A stretch of DNA of 64,000 nucleotides from an uncultured Paraglaciecola sp. Its GTDB lineage: Bacteria > Pseudomonadota > Gammaproteobacteria > Enterobacterales > Alteromonadaceae. A program made the position numbers and the translations under genes. Below are positions 44,315-53,653 of this stretch, piece by piece. The notes under the pieces were generated by a model. It did not search any database. It saw only the letters and a list, made by a program, of their open reading frames with translations, and had not been told where the DNA came from. The stretch covers positions 62,001 to 126,000 of the forward strand of contig NZ_CAKZKO010000055.1 of assembly GCF_937123705.1 (NCBI RefSeq), written 5' to 3'. Position 1 is the stretch's first letter, and every line of letters starts with the position of its first letter.

Positions 44315-45224
44315 CTTTAATCCCTCTAATTCTATTAAGATTCTTTTTAACTATTAAGGCCCGTTTCATAAATGTACGGGCCTTAACATTGTTAGGTTGA
44401 TACTTTAAAGAAAGCGCGGCATTTTCGATGGCTGCATCTAAATCTGTTTTAAGCAGCGAATTGGCTATTTTTAGGTACTTGTTTGCTGTTGACTTTGAGA
44501 GACTATCCCTACTTTTTTGAGCATTTGGTAATGATTTACCTTGAAGAGCAGCGATATCTAAAGCCTTTTGGTAATATTCTATCGCCTTTTCATGGCTTTT
44601 TTGTTTTTGATAACGCTCAGCTAACTGAAAAAATGCAAAAGTTCGATAATTGTTTGGGTGCTGCTGTGCAGGAAAGTCTTTTTCAAATTTATCCGCAAGC
44701 TGCAACAGTTCTTGATAGTTTTTCTGATGTGTAAACTGCTTACCCTGCTCAAGGTACCTCGATAGCAAAATTGAATCGTTAGCTTCTTGTTGCGACTTAA
44801 CAAAATACTTCTTGATGTTAGCCGTTTTTGAACTGGCCTGTTTAATGACATCTTGCCATTCAAACTTTCTCAACTCTTGCATGGCTATTTTATTGTTCGG
44901 TTCTAAGGCTAAGATTTTCAAATATAGCTGGTGTTGTAATTTTTTATTGTTGGCCCCTTGGGCTTTTTTTAATACCCTAAATTGCTTAGATACTCGGGCA
45001 GAAATTAAAGATTCGAGCCGTTTAACATGAGAGTTTACTGCCTCGTCTTCAGGATAAGTTAACGCCAATATTTTCCATTGTGTTAACGCGTCGGCGTATC
45101 GTTGTTGCTCTTCTAAAGAGATGGCAACGGGACTTCGTTGCTCTAAAAATGTGTTGGTTACCACAAAGCTAGTGCTACAAGAACAACAAATTAACAATGA
45201 AGCATAGATTATTGGTTTTATCAT
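44301..45224 (-). CDS. Envelope TPR protein
   Basis: The 307-residue protein has a signal segment (MIKPIIYASLLICCSC), Cys-rich and possibly lipidated, though the lipobox is not canonical. TPR-like helical repeats follow: YADALTQWKILALTYPEDE, LYLKILALEPNNKIAMQELRKF, AIEYYQKALDIAALQGK and AIENAALSLKYQPNNVKARTF. It begins with ATGA overlapping the end of the deacetylase gene, so it is the third gene of the kinase operon. Likely a periplasmic scaffold. No enzymatic motif. Confidence 0.8.
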   Translation of the reverse strand: MIKPIIYASLLICCSCSTSFVVTNTFLEQRSPVAISLEEQQRYADALTQWKILALTYPEDEAVNSHVKRLESLISARVSKQFRVLKKAQGANNKKLQHQLYLKILALEPNNKIAMQELRKFEWQDVIKQASSKTANIKKYFVKSQQEANDSILLSRYLEQGKQFTHQKNYQELLQLADKFEKDFPAQQHPNNYRTFAFFQLAERYQKQKSHEKAIEYYQKALDIAALQGKSLPNAQKSRDSLSKSTANKYLKIANSLLKTDLDAAIENAALSLKYQPNNVKARTFMKRALIVKKNLNRIRGIKVNLD

Positions 45225-46201
45225 TTAAGAGCCATTGAACTAAAAGTATTAAGACTTTTTTTGAAAGTATTAAGGCTATCACCACCGTATATCATGGTTC
45301 TGTGTAGTAATAGGGGGGCGGAAAATGCTGGGTTGCTGCCTTTGTGCACAGTGACGGCTAATTGGTAATCATTCTTTTCGAGTAACTCAATGACTTGCAA
45401 ACTACTGTTTCCATATGGGTAGGCAAAATGATGGATAGTATGATTTGTCCTTTTAGATATAATTTTGTCTGCATCCTCAACTTCAAACTTCAAACGCTGT
45501 AAATAATCTTCACTCGACTCTCCACTAGGCAATGGTGACAAACTGTCATGAGTGTTGGAATGAGACTGAATATCAACTAAAGGTGCTTGGCTTAGATCTT
45601 TCACATCTCGCCATTTTAGAGCCGAGGGAGCGCCTATAAATTCGGGGTAAATGAACATTGTGGAATGAAACTTATGCTTTTTCAAAATGGGATAGGCAAT
45701 GTCCAAATAGCTTTTGTAACCATCGTCTATGGTAATCACCACAGACTTTATGGGCACCTCTTTTTCGCCTTTAATGAAACTGCCTAACTCATCTAAAGAA
45801 ATCACTTGATAACCATTTGATGCTAGGTAGTTCATTTGCCTCTCAAATTCTGCTCGAGTCACTACCATCTTGTTTTTACTGGTAGAGTGGGTAGTAAACT
45901 GGTGATAACAAAGAACAGGAATTTGTTGATAGCCGTTACTATACACACCCGACTGATTTATCACTTGGCGAGGAATAGCCACATAACGGCCTGCTAGTTG
46001 GGATGTTTGCGGGTTATATCGCTGCAGAACCTCCGCATACTTTTTACTGCCTAGATATTGTTGCGCCAGTGATGCGTAGGTGTCGCTACTTCCTGCTTGT
46101 ACAATTACAAAGTCGTCATTGCTTGCAAGCTCATGGCGTTGACTTGATGCGCAACCTGTTATTATAAGCACTGCTAAAATCATTAAAGATAAAGCTTTCA
46201 A
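45221..46201 (-). CDS. LysM-containing NodB polysaccharide deacetylase lipoprotein
   Basis: The 326-residue protein has a lipobox ITGC (Cys17), a LysM-like segment at about 31-80 (VIVQAGSSDTYASLAQQYLG, then LAGRYVAIPRQ), and a NodB/CE4 domain. The NodB motifs are PVLCYHQF, SVVITIDDGYKSY with the Asp-Asp metal and base pair, the HxxxH metal motif HSNTH, and FAYPYGNSS. CE4 enzymes remove acetyl groups from peptidoglycan or other GlcNAc polymers. It overlaps the kinase stop and the TPR start by four bases each. An envelope-anchored deacetylase next to a kinase is notable. Confidence 0.88.
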   Translation of the reverse strand: MKALSLMILAVLIITGCASSQRHELASNDDFVIVQAGSSDTYASLAQQYLGSKKYAEVLQRYNPQTSQLAGRYVAIPRQVINQSGVYSNGYQQIPVLCYHQFTTHSTSKNKMVVTRAEFERQMNYLASNGYQVISLDELGSFIKGEKEVPIKSVVITIDDGYKSYLDIAYPILKKHKFHSTMFIYPEFIGAPSALKWRDVKDLSQAPLVDIQSHSNTHDSLSPLPSGESSEDYLQRLKFEVEDADKIISKRTNHTIHHFAYPYGNSSLQVIELLEKNDYQLAVTVHKGSNPAFSAPLLLHRTMIYGGDSLNTFKKSLNTFSSMALK

Positions 46202-48117
46202 TGTTTTGCGCTCTTAGTTTTGCTTGAATTTTTTACATCATCTGACTGTGCTTTTTTACTTTTTTGACTGACAACAAGAATCGTTTCATCTGTATTGATA
46301 TCCTGTTGTTCTGTTGCTGGTTTTTTGGGAGTATTTGCTTTGCTTTTGGATTGAGACTTAGCTGCAGCTTGACTAACAGGCTCTATTTGCGTATTTGCAA
46401 TGATAGTTTCATCAGTATCAGTTAATGCAGCTCCGTTATCTGGGGGTATAACATTGCTGATATTGGTTTGAACTGTCACTTTGGTTTTATTGATCCCAGT
46501 TTGGGCGAGTTCATCGGAAACCTTGGTATATCTGTCCTGAATTTCCGCAGCCATATTGTTAAAACCATCAAATACGCTGCCTATTTCGTCGTTACGAGTA
46601 AGGGATATCCGCGTATCGTAATTTCCCGCTGCAAAGCTCGATAACGATTGATTAAGAACTTTAAATGGACGGGCAATCATGCCACCAAAAATAAACATAA
46701 CCACAGCAACGGCAGAGGTGGTAATTAATGCAAGTATAAACATCAACCAACCTGTGATGCTTTTAACTTCATCTAAACCATCTTGAGATAAGCCTAATAT
46801 TATCTGTCCCACTTCGGTTTTTTGAAATAGCACGGGGGTTTTAATATTAAATACTTTCCTATCTTCAGCAGTGTTAGAGCTAGTGGTGTACACGTCATTA
46901 GTTTTACTTATTAACTCAGCATTTTCATCTGGCTGATACATTTTTCCTACCAAGCTGTTGTCACTGGCTCCCCGTACCACTCCTTCTCTATCCGTCACAA
47001 TAAGGTAGGAGAAAGTATCCCTGTTGGCGGCATCGCCTATAAAGGAATCCAAGGTGATCCAGTCTTCACTTAGGATAGGAATGGCCGTTTCTGTGGAGAT
47101 GAATTTTGCAAAAGCGGCACCTGAGTCCACGGCTTGTTTAGTCATTGCTTTGGATTGCATATTAAATACAATGTTGATACTGATAAAAGAAACCAAGCCA
47201 ACTATAGCGCCAACAGATAAGGTCCAACGGATTTTTAGTGGGATATATTTTTGCTTTTTTTGTTCTAATTGTTGATCATTTAAAGTACTCAATTCTTTGG
47301 TCAAGGCTTCGGCTAATTTACTCCCAGTTTGAAATCTTTTATCGGGAGATTTTTGCAGCAATTTTTGAATGATCTGACGTACCCCTGCTGGTACTTCTGG
47401 GCACAAAGATTTTAGTGGCTCGGGTTGTTGTTGCGCTATTTGGATCATAAGGTTGGCCATGTTTGCCGCATCAAATGCTTTTTTACCACTGAGCATTTCG
47501 TACATAATACTACCCACTGAAAAAAGATCTGAGCGGCCATCAACCGCTTTTCCCAATGCCTGTTCAGGTGACATATAGCGCGGTGTTCCTAATACCGAGC
47601 CCACCTGAGTTTTTTGTGCTTCTTCATTTTCATTCATCCTTGCAATACCAAAGTCTGCGACTTTAATGGACTCTCCATCTGGCATTACGATAATGTTGTC
47701 AGGTTTAATATCGCGATGCACAATGCCAGTTTTATGGGCATAATCTAATGATTTAGCTAATTGTAAAGCGATAATAAGTGTTTGTTTTAGAGTAAGTTTG
47801 TGATTGTTTTTAAGTACTTCACCTAAATCACTTCCTTCCAAAAGTTCCATCATTATATAGGGAGCATTATCTAACTTACCCACATCAAAAACGGTCACAA
47901 TGCCAGAATGAGAAAGCGCACCTGCCGCTTTTGCTTCTCTTAAAAACCTAGATAGGTACTCTTCATCAACACAATGATCTTCTTTAAGTACTTTAAATGC
48001 CAATGAGCGGTTAATTTCGGGATCGTAAGCGCGATATACCTTTGACATTGCGCCCTCGCCAATCATTTCCTTTATTTCATATCGGCCAATAGTTTTATTT
48101 AACATGTCTTGTTCCAT
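46198..48117 (-). CDS. Transmembrane Ser/Thr protein kinase with periplasmic sensor and HAMP
   Basis: The ATG at 48117 follows AAGGAA and gives 639 residues. A cytosolic Hanks-type kinase domain (about 12-275) has the glycine loop GEGAMSKVY, Lys42, Glu61, HRDIKPDN (134-141), DFG (155-157) and the activation-loop GTPRYMSPEQ. Membrane helix 1 is at about 297-318, a periplasmic Cache/PAS-like sensor region at 320-453, helix 2 at about 456-478, a HAMP region at about 480-533, and a cytosolic tail. The tail holds two TDETI motifs (568-572, 609-613) and is Lys/Ser-rich. Having the kinase N-terminal to the sensor, with HAMP leading to a tail rather than to the output domain, is unusual. It probably phosphorylates itself and partners in response to an envelope signal. 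Confidence 0.93.
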   Translation of the reverse strand: MEQDMLNKTIGRYEIKEMIGEGAMSKVYRAYDPEINRSLAFKVLKEDHCVDEEYLSRFLREAKAAGALSHSGIVTVFDVGKLDNAPYIMMELLEGSDLGEVLKNNHKLTLKQTLIIALQLAKSLDYAHKTGIVHRDIKPDNIIVMPDGESIKVADFGIARMNENEEAQKTQVGSVLGTPRYMSPEQALGKAVDGRSDLFSVGSIMYEMLSGKKAFDAANMANLMIQIAQQQPEPLKSLCPEVPAGVRQIIQKLLQKSPDKRFQTGSKLAEALTKELSTLNDQQLEQKKQKYIPLKIRWTLSVGAIVGLVSFISINIVFNMQSKAMTKQAVDSGAAFAKFISTETAIPILSEDWITLDSFIGDAANRDTFSYLIVTDREGVVRGASDNSLVGKMYQPDENAELISKTNDVYTTSSNTAEDRKVFNIKTPVLFQKTEVGQIILGLSQDGLDEVKSITGWLMFILALITTSAVAVVMFIFGGMIARPFKVLNQSLSSFAAGNYDTRISLTRNDEIGSVFDGFNNMAAEIQDRYTKVSDELAQTGINKTKVTVQTNISNVIPPDNGAALTDTDETIIANTQIEPVSQAAAKSQSKSKANTPKKPATEQQDINTDETILVVSQKSKKAQSDDVKNSSKTKSAKH

Positions 48118-48333
48118 CAAACTTCCTTTGATTTTGAGATTTACTGCAATAATGGCTTCAATAAAGCTTGATGTTAGTGCAATATTTAGTCACCAGTCTA
48201 CTCAGATAGTTAGCAGCAATCAAAAACATTTATACTTATACTGATGTTGGGTAATCTATATAAAGTGATCGAACAACAGGCCAACTTTATGTGGCAATGT
48301 GATTGATAAACTTGAGGTAATGGAAAAATAATT

Positions 48334-49128
48334 ATGTTTGAACGTACTTGGGATTCAGTAGCTAAAACAGACATTGGAACCATTCGCAAAGTAAACGAAG
48401 ATGATTTTTTGAACGCACCTGAAGTAGGCTTGTGGTGTGTCGCCGATGGCATGGGCGGGCACGAAAAAGGCGACCTAGCAAGTAGAACCATAGTAAACAG
48501 TTTACAAGCGCTGGCAAAGAGTAACCCCTATCCAATAAACCCCCAGCAAATCAAACAGGCAATGCAACAGGTCAATAGCGATCTCGTCGATTTGGCAAGT
48601 GAGAAACAAGCCGTTATCGGCAGTACAGTGGTAGTGCTGGTTTTTGAGCAACAGTATGCCCATTGTATTTGGGCAGGCGATAGTCGGGTTTACCGGGTGC
48701 GAAATAATCAGCTTAAACGACTCACCCAAGATCACAGTCAAGTCGAAGAAATGGTACAACAAGGGTTATTGACCCCAGAAGCCGCCGAGCGGCACCCTAA
48801 TGCCAATGTTATCACCCGAGCAGTGGGTGGGGCCGAAACGTTAGAACTAGATTTAGTCACTGACGTTAGACGAGAAGATGATACATATCTGCTTTGTAGT
48901 GATGGTTTGAATAAAGTCATTGATGATGCAGAGATTGAACAATTGTTGATGACAACACCACTAAAATCTATCGCTGAAACTTTAATTCAAACCTCATTAG
49001 TACGTAAAGCACGGGACAATGTCACTGTAGTTGTTGTGAATAATCAAAATTGTTCAATTAAGTCAGACAAAAATCAGACGCCCATAGTAGACCATTCACA
49101 CCTAGATGATACTTTACCTTTAACTTAA
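48334..49128 (+). CDS. PP2C-family protein phosphatase
   Basis: The 264-residue Mn/Mg-dependent Ser/Thr phosphatase has the motifs SVAKTDIGTIRKVNEDDF, VADGMGGHEKGD (Asp38), WAGDSRVYRVR, ITRAVGG, LLCSDGL and RDNVTVVVV, all hallmark metal- and phosphate-binding blocks. It is divergent from the kinase across 213 bases and is almost certainly its counterpart, dephosphorylating the kinase and substrates. Its C-terminal tail ends HLDDTLPLT, resembling the DETI motifs of the kinase tail. Confidence 0.94.
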   Translation: MFERTWDSVAKTDIGTIRKVNEDDFLNAPEVGLWCVADGMGGHEKGDLASRTIVNSLQALAKSNPYPINPQQIKQAMQQVNSDLVDLASEKQAVIGSTVVVLVFEQQYAHCIWAGDSRVYRVRNNQLKRLTQDHSQVEEMVQQGLLTPEAAERHPNANVITRAVGGAETLELDLVTDVRREDDTYLLCSDGLNKVIDDAEIEQLLMTTPLKSIAETLIQTSLVRKARDNVTVVVVNNQNCSIKSDKNQTPIVDHSHLDDTLPLT

Positions 49129-49261
49129 GGCTTGTCTTCCTACAACCAAGATAGATTAATCGTTGCATAGAAAGTTGACTTTTCCATTGCTTGTGAAGGT
49201 CTATTTGTCAATAATTAGTCACACAAACACTTTACAAAGATAGCTATCCACAAGGTTGTAT

Positions 49262-50416
49262 ATGCACCCAGCACAACAAAGTAATAACGAAGAAATCCAG
49301 ATGTTTCGCGATATGGTGTTGCGTTTTTTAGAGCAAGAAGTGCTACCTCATTATGAGTCATGGGAAAAAAACCACAAAATGCCACGGGAAATGTGGAATG
49401 TAATGGGCAGTGCCGGCATGTTGCTGGTAGATTTTCCTGAAAAATACGGCGCCGCAGAAGCCAGTTTTGACGTGTGCCAGATGATCCAAGAAGAAATGTG
49501 CCGCCTGAATCTGCATGGTTTAGGTACGGGTTATAATATTCATGCGAATATTGTGGCTCCTTATATTTTGCATATAGGCAATCAACAACAACAAGACCAC
49601 TGGTTACCGAAAATGGTTTCAGGTGAAGTATTAACTGCGATAGCCATGACCGAACCTGGCGCGGGAAGCGATTTAGCGGGTATCCGCACTAGCGCCATTA
49701 AAGACGGTGATGATTATATTTTAAATGGCTCAAAAACCTTTATTACTAACGGCAACCAAGCCGATATGGTCATTGTTTGTGCCAAAACCGATCCTCAAGC
49801 AGGCGCTAAAGGGATTTCGTTGTTTTTGGTAGATACTAGCCTAGCTGGGTACTCAACCGGCAAACCCATAGAAAAAATTGGCCAGCATAGTAGTGATACC
49901 GCCGAACTCTTTTTCGAAAATATGCGCATCCCAAAAGAGGCTTTGTTAGGCGAAGAAGGCAAAGGTTTTGTGTATTTAATGCAAGAACTTCCTCGCGAGC
50001 GTCTAGGTTGTGCGGTGCAAGCCATTGGTCACGCGCAAGGCGCGCTCGATGTGACTTGTGACTACGTGCAAGAGCGTAAAGCCTTTGGCCAGTCGATATC
50101 ACAATTTCAAAATACCCGTTTTAAACTAGCCGAATGTAAAACCGAATTGGAAATGTGCCGTGCGCTTTTAGAAAAACACATGGTTAAGTTTAGCCGAGGT
50201 GAAATGACGGTAACTGATGCCGCCATGCTCAAACTCGCCGCCACCGAAATGCAACTGACTATGGTAAATGAATGTTTGCAGTTGTTTGGTGGTTACGGTT
50301 ATACCGAAGAATATCCCATCTCACGTTTTTACCGTGATGCCCGTATTCAAACGATTTACGCGGGTACCTCAGAAATCATGAAAGAAGTCATTGCCCGAGA
50401 TATTGTGGGTAGGTAA
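49262..50416 (+). CDS. Acyl-CoA dehydrogenase, long-chain-like
   Basis: FAD-dependent dehydrogenation of acyl-CoA to enoyl-CoA. The ATG at 49262 follows AAGG by 6 bases; 384 residues. It has AIAMTEPGAGSDLAGIRTSA, the helix-G sequence LMQELPRERLG where long-chain enzymes place their catalytic Glu, and C-terminal TIYAGTSEIMKEVIARDIVG. The late YEGT glutamate of medium-chain enzymes is Ala here, consistent with the long-chain type. It precedes a serine hydrolase gene. Confidence 0.92.
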   Translation: MHPAQQSNNEEIQMFRDMVLRFLEQEVLPHYESWEKNHKMPREMWNVMGSAGMLLVDFPEKYGAAEASFDVCQMIQEEMCRLNLHGLGTGYNIHANIVAPYILHIGNQQQQDHWLPKMVSGEVLTAIAMTEPGAGSDLAGIRTSAIKDGDDYILNGSKTFITNGNQADMVIVCAKTDPQAGAKGISLFLVDTSLAGYSTGKPIEKIGQHSSDTAELFFENMRIPKEALLGEEGKGFVYLMQELPRERLGCAVQAIGHAQGALDVTCDYVQERKAFGQSISQFQNTRFKLAECKTELEMCRALLEKHMVKFSRGEMTVTDAAMLKLAATEMQLTMVNECLQLFGGYGYTEEYPISRFYRDARIQTIYAGTSEIMKEVIARDIVGR

Positions 50417-50489
50417 GCACTTACAAACTATTGTGATCATGGCGTGTTAGCTTTTAACATGCCCACTTATTTATTGGAATTGGTATTAT

Positions 50490-51695
50490 ATGTCTACAAC
50501 AGTATCCGGTCATTGCGATGGCAAATTTGCAGAATTAAAGTCAGAATTTGAACGTAACTTTTCAGAGCGAGGCGAGTCGGGTGCTTCGGTTTGCCTCAGT
50601 GTAAACGGCGAAACCTTAGTGGACTTATGGGGCGGCGTCGCTAACCAAGAAACTGGCGCACCTTGGGAGCGCGACACCCTGTCTATAGTGTTTTCCTGCA
50701 CCAAAGCTGCCACGGCGCTTTGCGCTCACATTTTGATTGACCGAGGGCAGCTCGATTTAAACGCCTTGGTCATCGATTATTGGCCAGAATACGGACAACA
50801 CGGCAAAGAGCACACTACAGTCGCGATGATGCTAAACCATGAAAGTGGCTTACCCGCGTTTCGTGAACCCATCAAACCCGGTGGTTTCTACGATTGGGAC
50901 TACATGATTGCCCGATTAGAAAACGAAGTGCCCTTTTGGGAGCCGGGTACCCGCAATGGTTATCATATGGTGAGTTTTGGTTGGACTGTTGGTGAGTTGG
51001 TGCGCAGAGTGTCGGGTAAATCGCTAGGCAGGTTTTTTGCAGATGAAGTCGCGGGTCCCACCGGGGCCGATTTTTGGATTGGCATTCCAGACGAGTTCGA
51101 CCGCCAAATCGCGCCGATGATCCCCTATACACCCCAAAGCGGAGATGTGTTTTCGGACTTTTCCAAAAAATTGTTCACCGATCCCAAATCAGCGCAAGCC
51201 TTATCTTTTATGAATAACGGTGGCTGGAAGCCAGATGATCCCAAGGCATATCGCGCAGAAATTGGCGGCGCCGGTGGCATTGCTAACGCGCGTGGGCAAG
51301 TGGCTATGTACACACCTCTGGCTACCAATGACAGCAGTTTAGTATCGCCCGAGCGTCTCAAACATATGAGTATGGTTACAACCGCTACCCAACAAGATTT
51401 TACGTTATTAGTACCATCGCGCTTTGGTCCGGGCTTTATGAAGTCTGTGGATAATCGTCATTTGTTATCTGAGGGTAATCGTCAATCAGCCATTCTTGGG
51501 GATCAAGCTTTTGGCCATGTGGGTGCAGGCGGTTCAATTGGTTTTGCCGACCCAGAATGTGGACTGGCTTTTAGCTATACCATGACCCAAATGGGCAATG
51601 GCATTTTGCTAAACGAGCGCGGGCAGAGTTTAGTAGATGCTGCCTACCGCAGCTTAGGCTATAAAACGAACCAATCTGGCGTGTGGATGAAATAA
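50490..51695 (+). CDS. Class C beta-lactamase-family serine hydrolase (esterase-like)
   Basis: The 401-residue protein has no signal peptide. It has the SxxK motif in IVFSCTKAATALCAH and the tyrosine region NGYHMVSFGWTVGELVRRVSG. A late HVGAGGSIGFADPECG holds the HxG-type motif. These are features of EstB/LACTB-like esterases rather than secreted beta-lactamases. Position between acyl-CoA dehydrogenases suggests lipid or ester catabolism. The actual substrate is unknown. Confidence 0.85.
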   Translation: MSTTVSGHCDGKFAELKSEFERNFSERGESGASVCLSVNGETLVDLWGGVANQETGAPWERDTLSIVFSCTKAATALCAHILIDRGQLDLNALVIDYWPEYGQHGKEHTTVAMMLNHESGLPAFREPIKPGGFYDWDYMIARLENEVPFWEPGTRNGYHMVSFGWTVGELVRRVSGKSLGRFFADEVAGPTGADFWIGIPDEFDRQIAPMIPYTPQSGDVFSDFSKKLFTDPKSAQALSFMNNGGWKPDDPKAYRAEIGGAGGIANARGQVAMYTPLATNDSSLVSPERLKHMSMVTTATQQDFTLLVPSRFGPGFMKSVDNRHLLSEGNRQSAILGDQAFGHVGAGGSIGFADPECGLAFSYTMTQMGNGILLNERGQSLVDAAYRSLGYKTNQSGVWMK

Positions 51696-51719
51696 CGCAG
51701 CAGCAATTTTCAAGACTTG

Positions 51720-51759
51720 AGTAGCTTAAAGGCAGCGTTAACACCACCTTTAAGCTACT
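51720..51759. terminator. 13-bp hairpin between convergent hydrolase genes
   Basis: AGTAGCTTAAAGG (51720-51732) pairs perfectly with CCTTTAAGCTACT (51747-51759). It separates the stop of the rightward serine hydrolase and the end of the leftward carboxylesterase. T tracts are short. Likely a shared bidirectional terminator. Confidence 0.5.
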
Positions 51760-51767
51760 TCTTGGAG

Positions 51768-53621
51768 TTATTTGGCAGTCAAAGGAAACGCAGCACAACC
51801 ACCGGATACTTTGCTGGCATATTCCGATTCTGGCCAGTGGTCGTCACTGCCGTTAACCAGTACCTTAAATACACGGCATTTGTCTTCCACAGCAGTTAGA
51901 CGGGTATCTTCCAATAAATCCTTTTCAATAGATGCAAGGGTGACCACTTGCTTATCCATGCGTATGCCACCATCCGCTTTGCTATCGAGTACTAGATACT
52001 TTTCTTCGCTTGCATCTGCGCCGCTTGTAGTATGGTTCCACGCATTCCATTGAACGCCTTGTCCATCTAAGCCTTTATTAGGTTCGCCGCTATAAGCAAA
52101 GGCTGCCCAGTAATTGCGCATGCGCTTGGATAGGTTTTCTCGGCTTTGCTGATTTTCGTCATTGTACATTTGTTGCCAGATGTCACTTTTGTCGGTGAAC
52201 CCAAATACAAAGGGAATTTCCATACCGTGTCCCGCGCCTATCATTTTGTCAATTTTAACCCCTAATGGCCGCGCTTGTTCATCCCAGTCGAATCGATAGG
52301 CCCATACTTTTCCGGGCATTGACTGGCTTAATGCCGCCGCGTAATTATCTACACCGTTAAACTTCCACATACGCGACGGGTAATCGGCAAAAGCATCGTA
52401 TTTGGTTTGATCTTTAACTATGGCATAGACGCCAAAGTAGGTATCGACTAAGTCTGGGTTTTGAAATAGGTAAAGTTTGAATTCGTCTCGGTTAGTTCCG
52501 GCAATCAAAGGCACATTGTTAAACTTAGTGGCGTCAGCAAAATACTCGGCAGGATCACCCTTGGGTAATACCACACCATCGGAAATAATATTCGGATTAC
52601 GCCCAGGTGTTGACTCCCCAGATTGTTGATAAGCGTTAAACAATGCTTTGCTGCTAAGCCCCCTTAAAAATTCCTCTCTTTGTTGAGGCGATTGGTCAAC
52701 TAATACGGTTTTAATCTCAGATAAATCTTTGTCAGGACTTTGTTGGCCAAGTGCATACAATTCTGCCTGCTGTGACGAAAACTTATGGCCTTGTTCTTCT
52801 ATAAAATTACTGGCGGTTTCAGCTTTAGTTAAAGACAAACCTCCACTTTGAGAAATGGCTTTATGAAACAAACCTTTCGCCATAGGGCTTAACATTAGGC
52901 TGTAAATATTAAAACCACCGGCAGATTCACCAAATAGTGTGACGTTGTTAACATCTCCACCAAAACCAGAGATATTGTCTTGCACCCATTTTAGCGATTG
53001 CACTATATCTAAAGTGCCATAGTTACCACTTTTATCGGCGTCAGAACCTTGTTGATTCAAAGCAGGGTGTAAAAACCATCCTAGTGGGCCTAGACGATAA
53101 TTAATACTCACAACAATCACATTTTGCTCGGCTGCCAAGCGCGAACCATCATACATAGAGCCCGCACCATCACGGTTGGCACCACCGTGAACCCATACCA
53201 TGACAGGTAATTTTTTGTCAGCCTGAGCGACTTCGGTTGCAGCAAGTTTTGGTGCATACACCGACAAATACAAGCAGTCTTCACTGCCACTAATGGTGCC
53301 CGCTTCACCTGCTACGCCACCAAGGCCACCGGCCAATTGGGTACAAGTTGCGCCATGCTCTAATGCATTAAAAAGCTCGGTTTGAAACGCTGGTGCTGGT
53401 TTAGGTGCTTTCCAGCGTAAATCACCTACAGGTGCTGCCGCAAAAGGAATGCCCAGCCATGCATGATTATTGAATTCCCCTTCAATACCCACAAGATTAC
53501 CTTGTTGGATTGTACGCATGCTGTCTTTTGCGGCGATGTTTGGTGTGTCGTTTTTAGAGCATGCTGATACCAGCAAGACTAAAAGGCTTGCTAATAAACT
53601 AGCTGATTTAGATGTTGTCAT
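51768..53621 (-). CDS. Type B carboxylesterase lipoprotein
   Basis: From the ATG at 53621 the 617-residue protein has a lipobox LVSAC and the carboxylesterase type B fold: FNNHAWLGIPFAAAPVGDLRW, SEDCLYLSVY and the nucleophile elbow FGESAGGFNIY. An acidic residue appears near GTNRDEFKLYLF and a histidine in IGAGHGMEIPFVFG. It is probably anchored in the envelope and hydrolyses carboxyl esters. A TTG start at 53633 is possible but poorer. It lies downstream of two acyl-CoA dehydrogenases. Confidence 0.9.
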   Translation of the reverse strand: MTTSKSASLLASLLVLLVSACSKNDTPNIAAKDSMRTIQQGNLVGIEGEFNNHAWLGIPFAAAPVGDLRWKAPKPAPAFQTELFNALEHGATCTQLAGGLGGVAGEAGTISGSEDCLYLSVYAPKLAATEVAQADKKLPVMVWVHGGANRDGAGSMYDGSRLAAEQNVIVVSINYRLGPLGWFLHPALNQQGSDADKSGNYGTLDIVQSLKWVQDNISGFGGDVNNVTLFGESAGGFNIYSLMLSPMAKGLFHKAISQSGGLSLTKAETASNFIEEQGHKFSSQQAELYALGQQSPDKDLSEIKTVLVDQSPQQREEFLRGLSSKALFNAYQQSGESTPGRNPNIISDGVVLPKGDPAEYFADATKFNNVPLIAGTNRDEFKLYLFQNPDLVDTYFGVYAIVKDQTKYDAFADYPSRMWKFNGVDNYAAALSQSMPGKVWAYRFDWDEQARPLGVKIDKMIGAGHGMEIPFVFGFTDKSDIWQQMYNDENQQSRENLSKRMRNYWAAFAYSGEPNKGLDGQGVQWNAWNHTTSGADASEEKYLVLDSKADGGIRMDKQVVTLASIEKDLLEDTRLTAVEDKCRVFKVLVNGSDDHWPESEYASKVSGGCAAFPLTAK

Positions 53622-53653
53622 TGATATATCCAATTATTGTTATTTTAAAAATC

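Noticed and set aside
46198..49128. Kinase and phosphatase as PpkA/PppA of a type VI secretion system
   Set aside because: No Tss, Hcp, VgrG or FHA genes are present in the surrounding 15 kb; the neighbours are heme genes and lipid catabolism genes.
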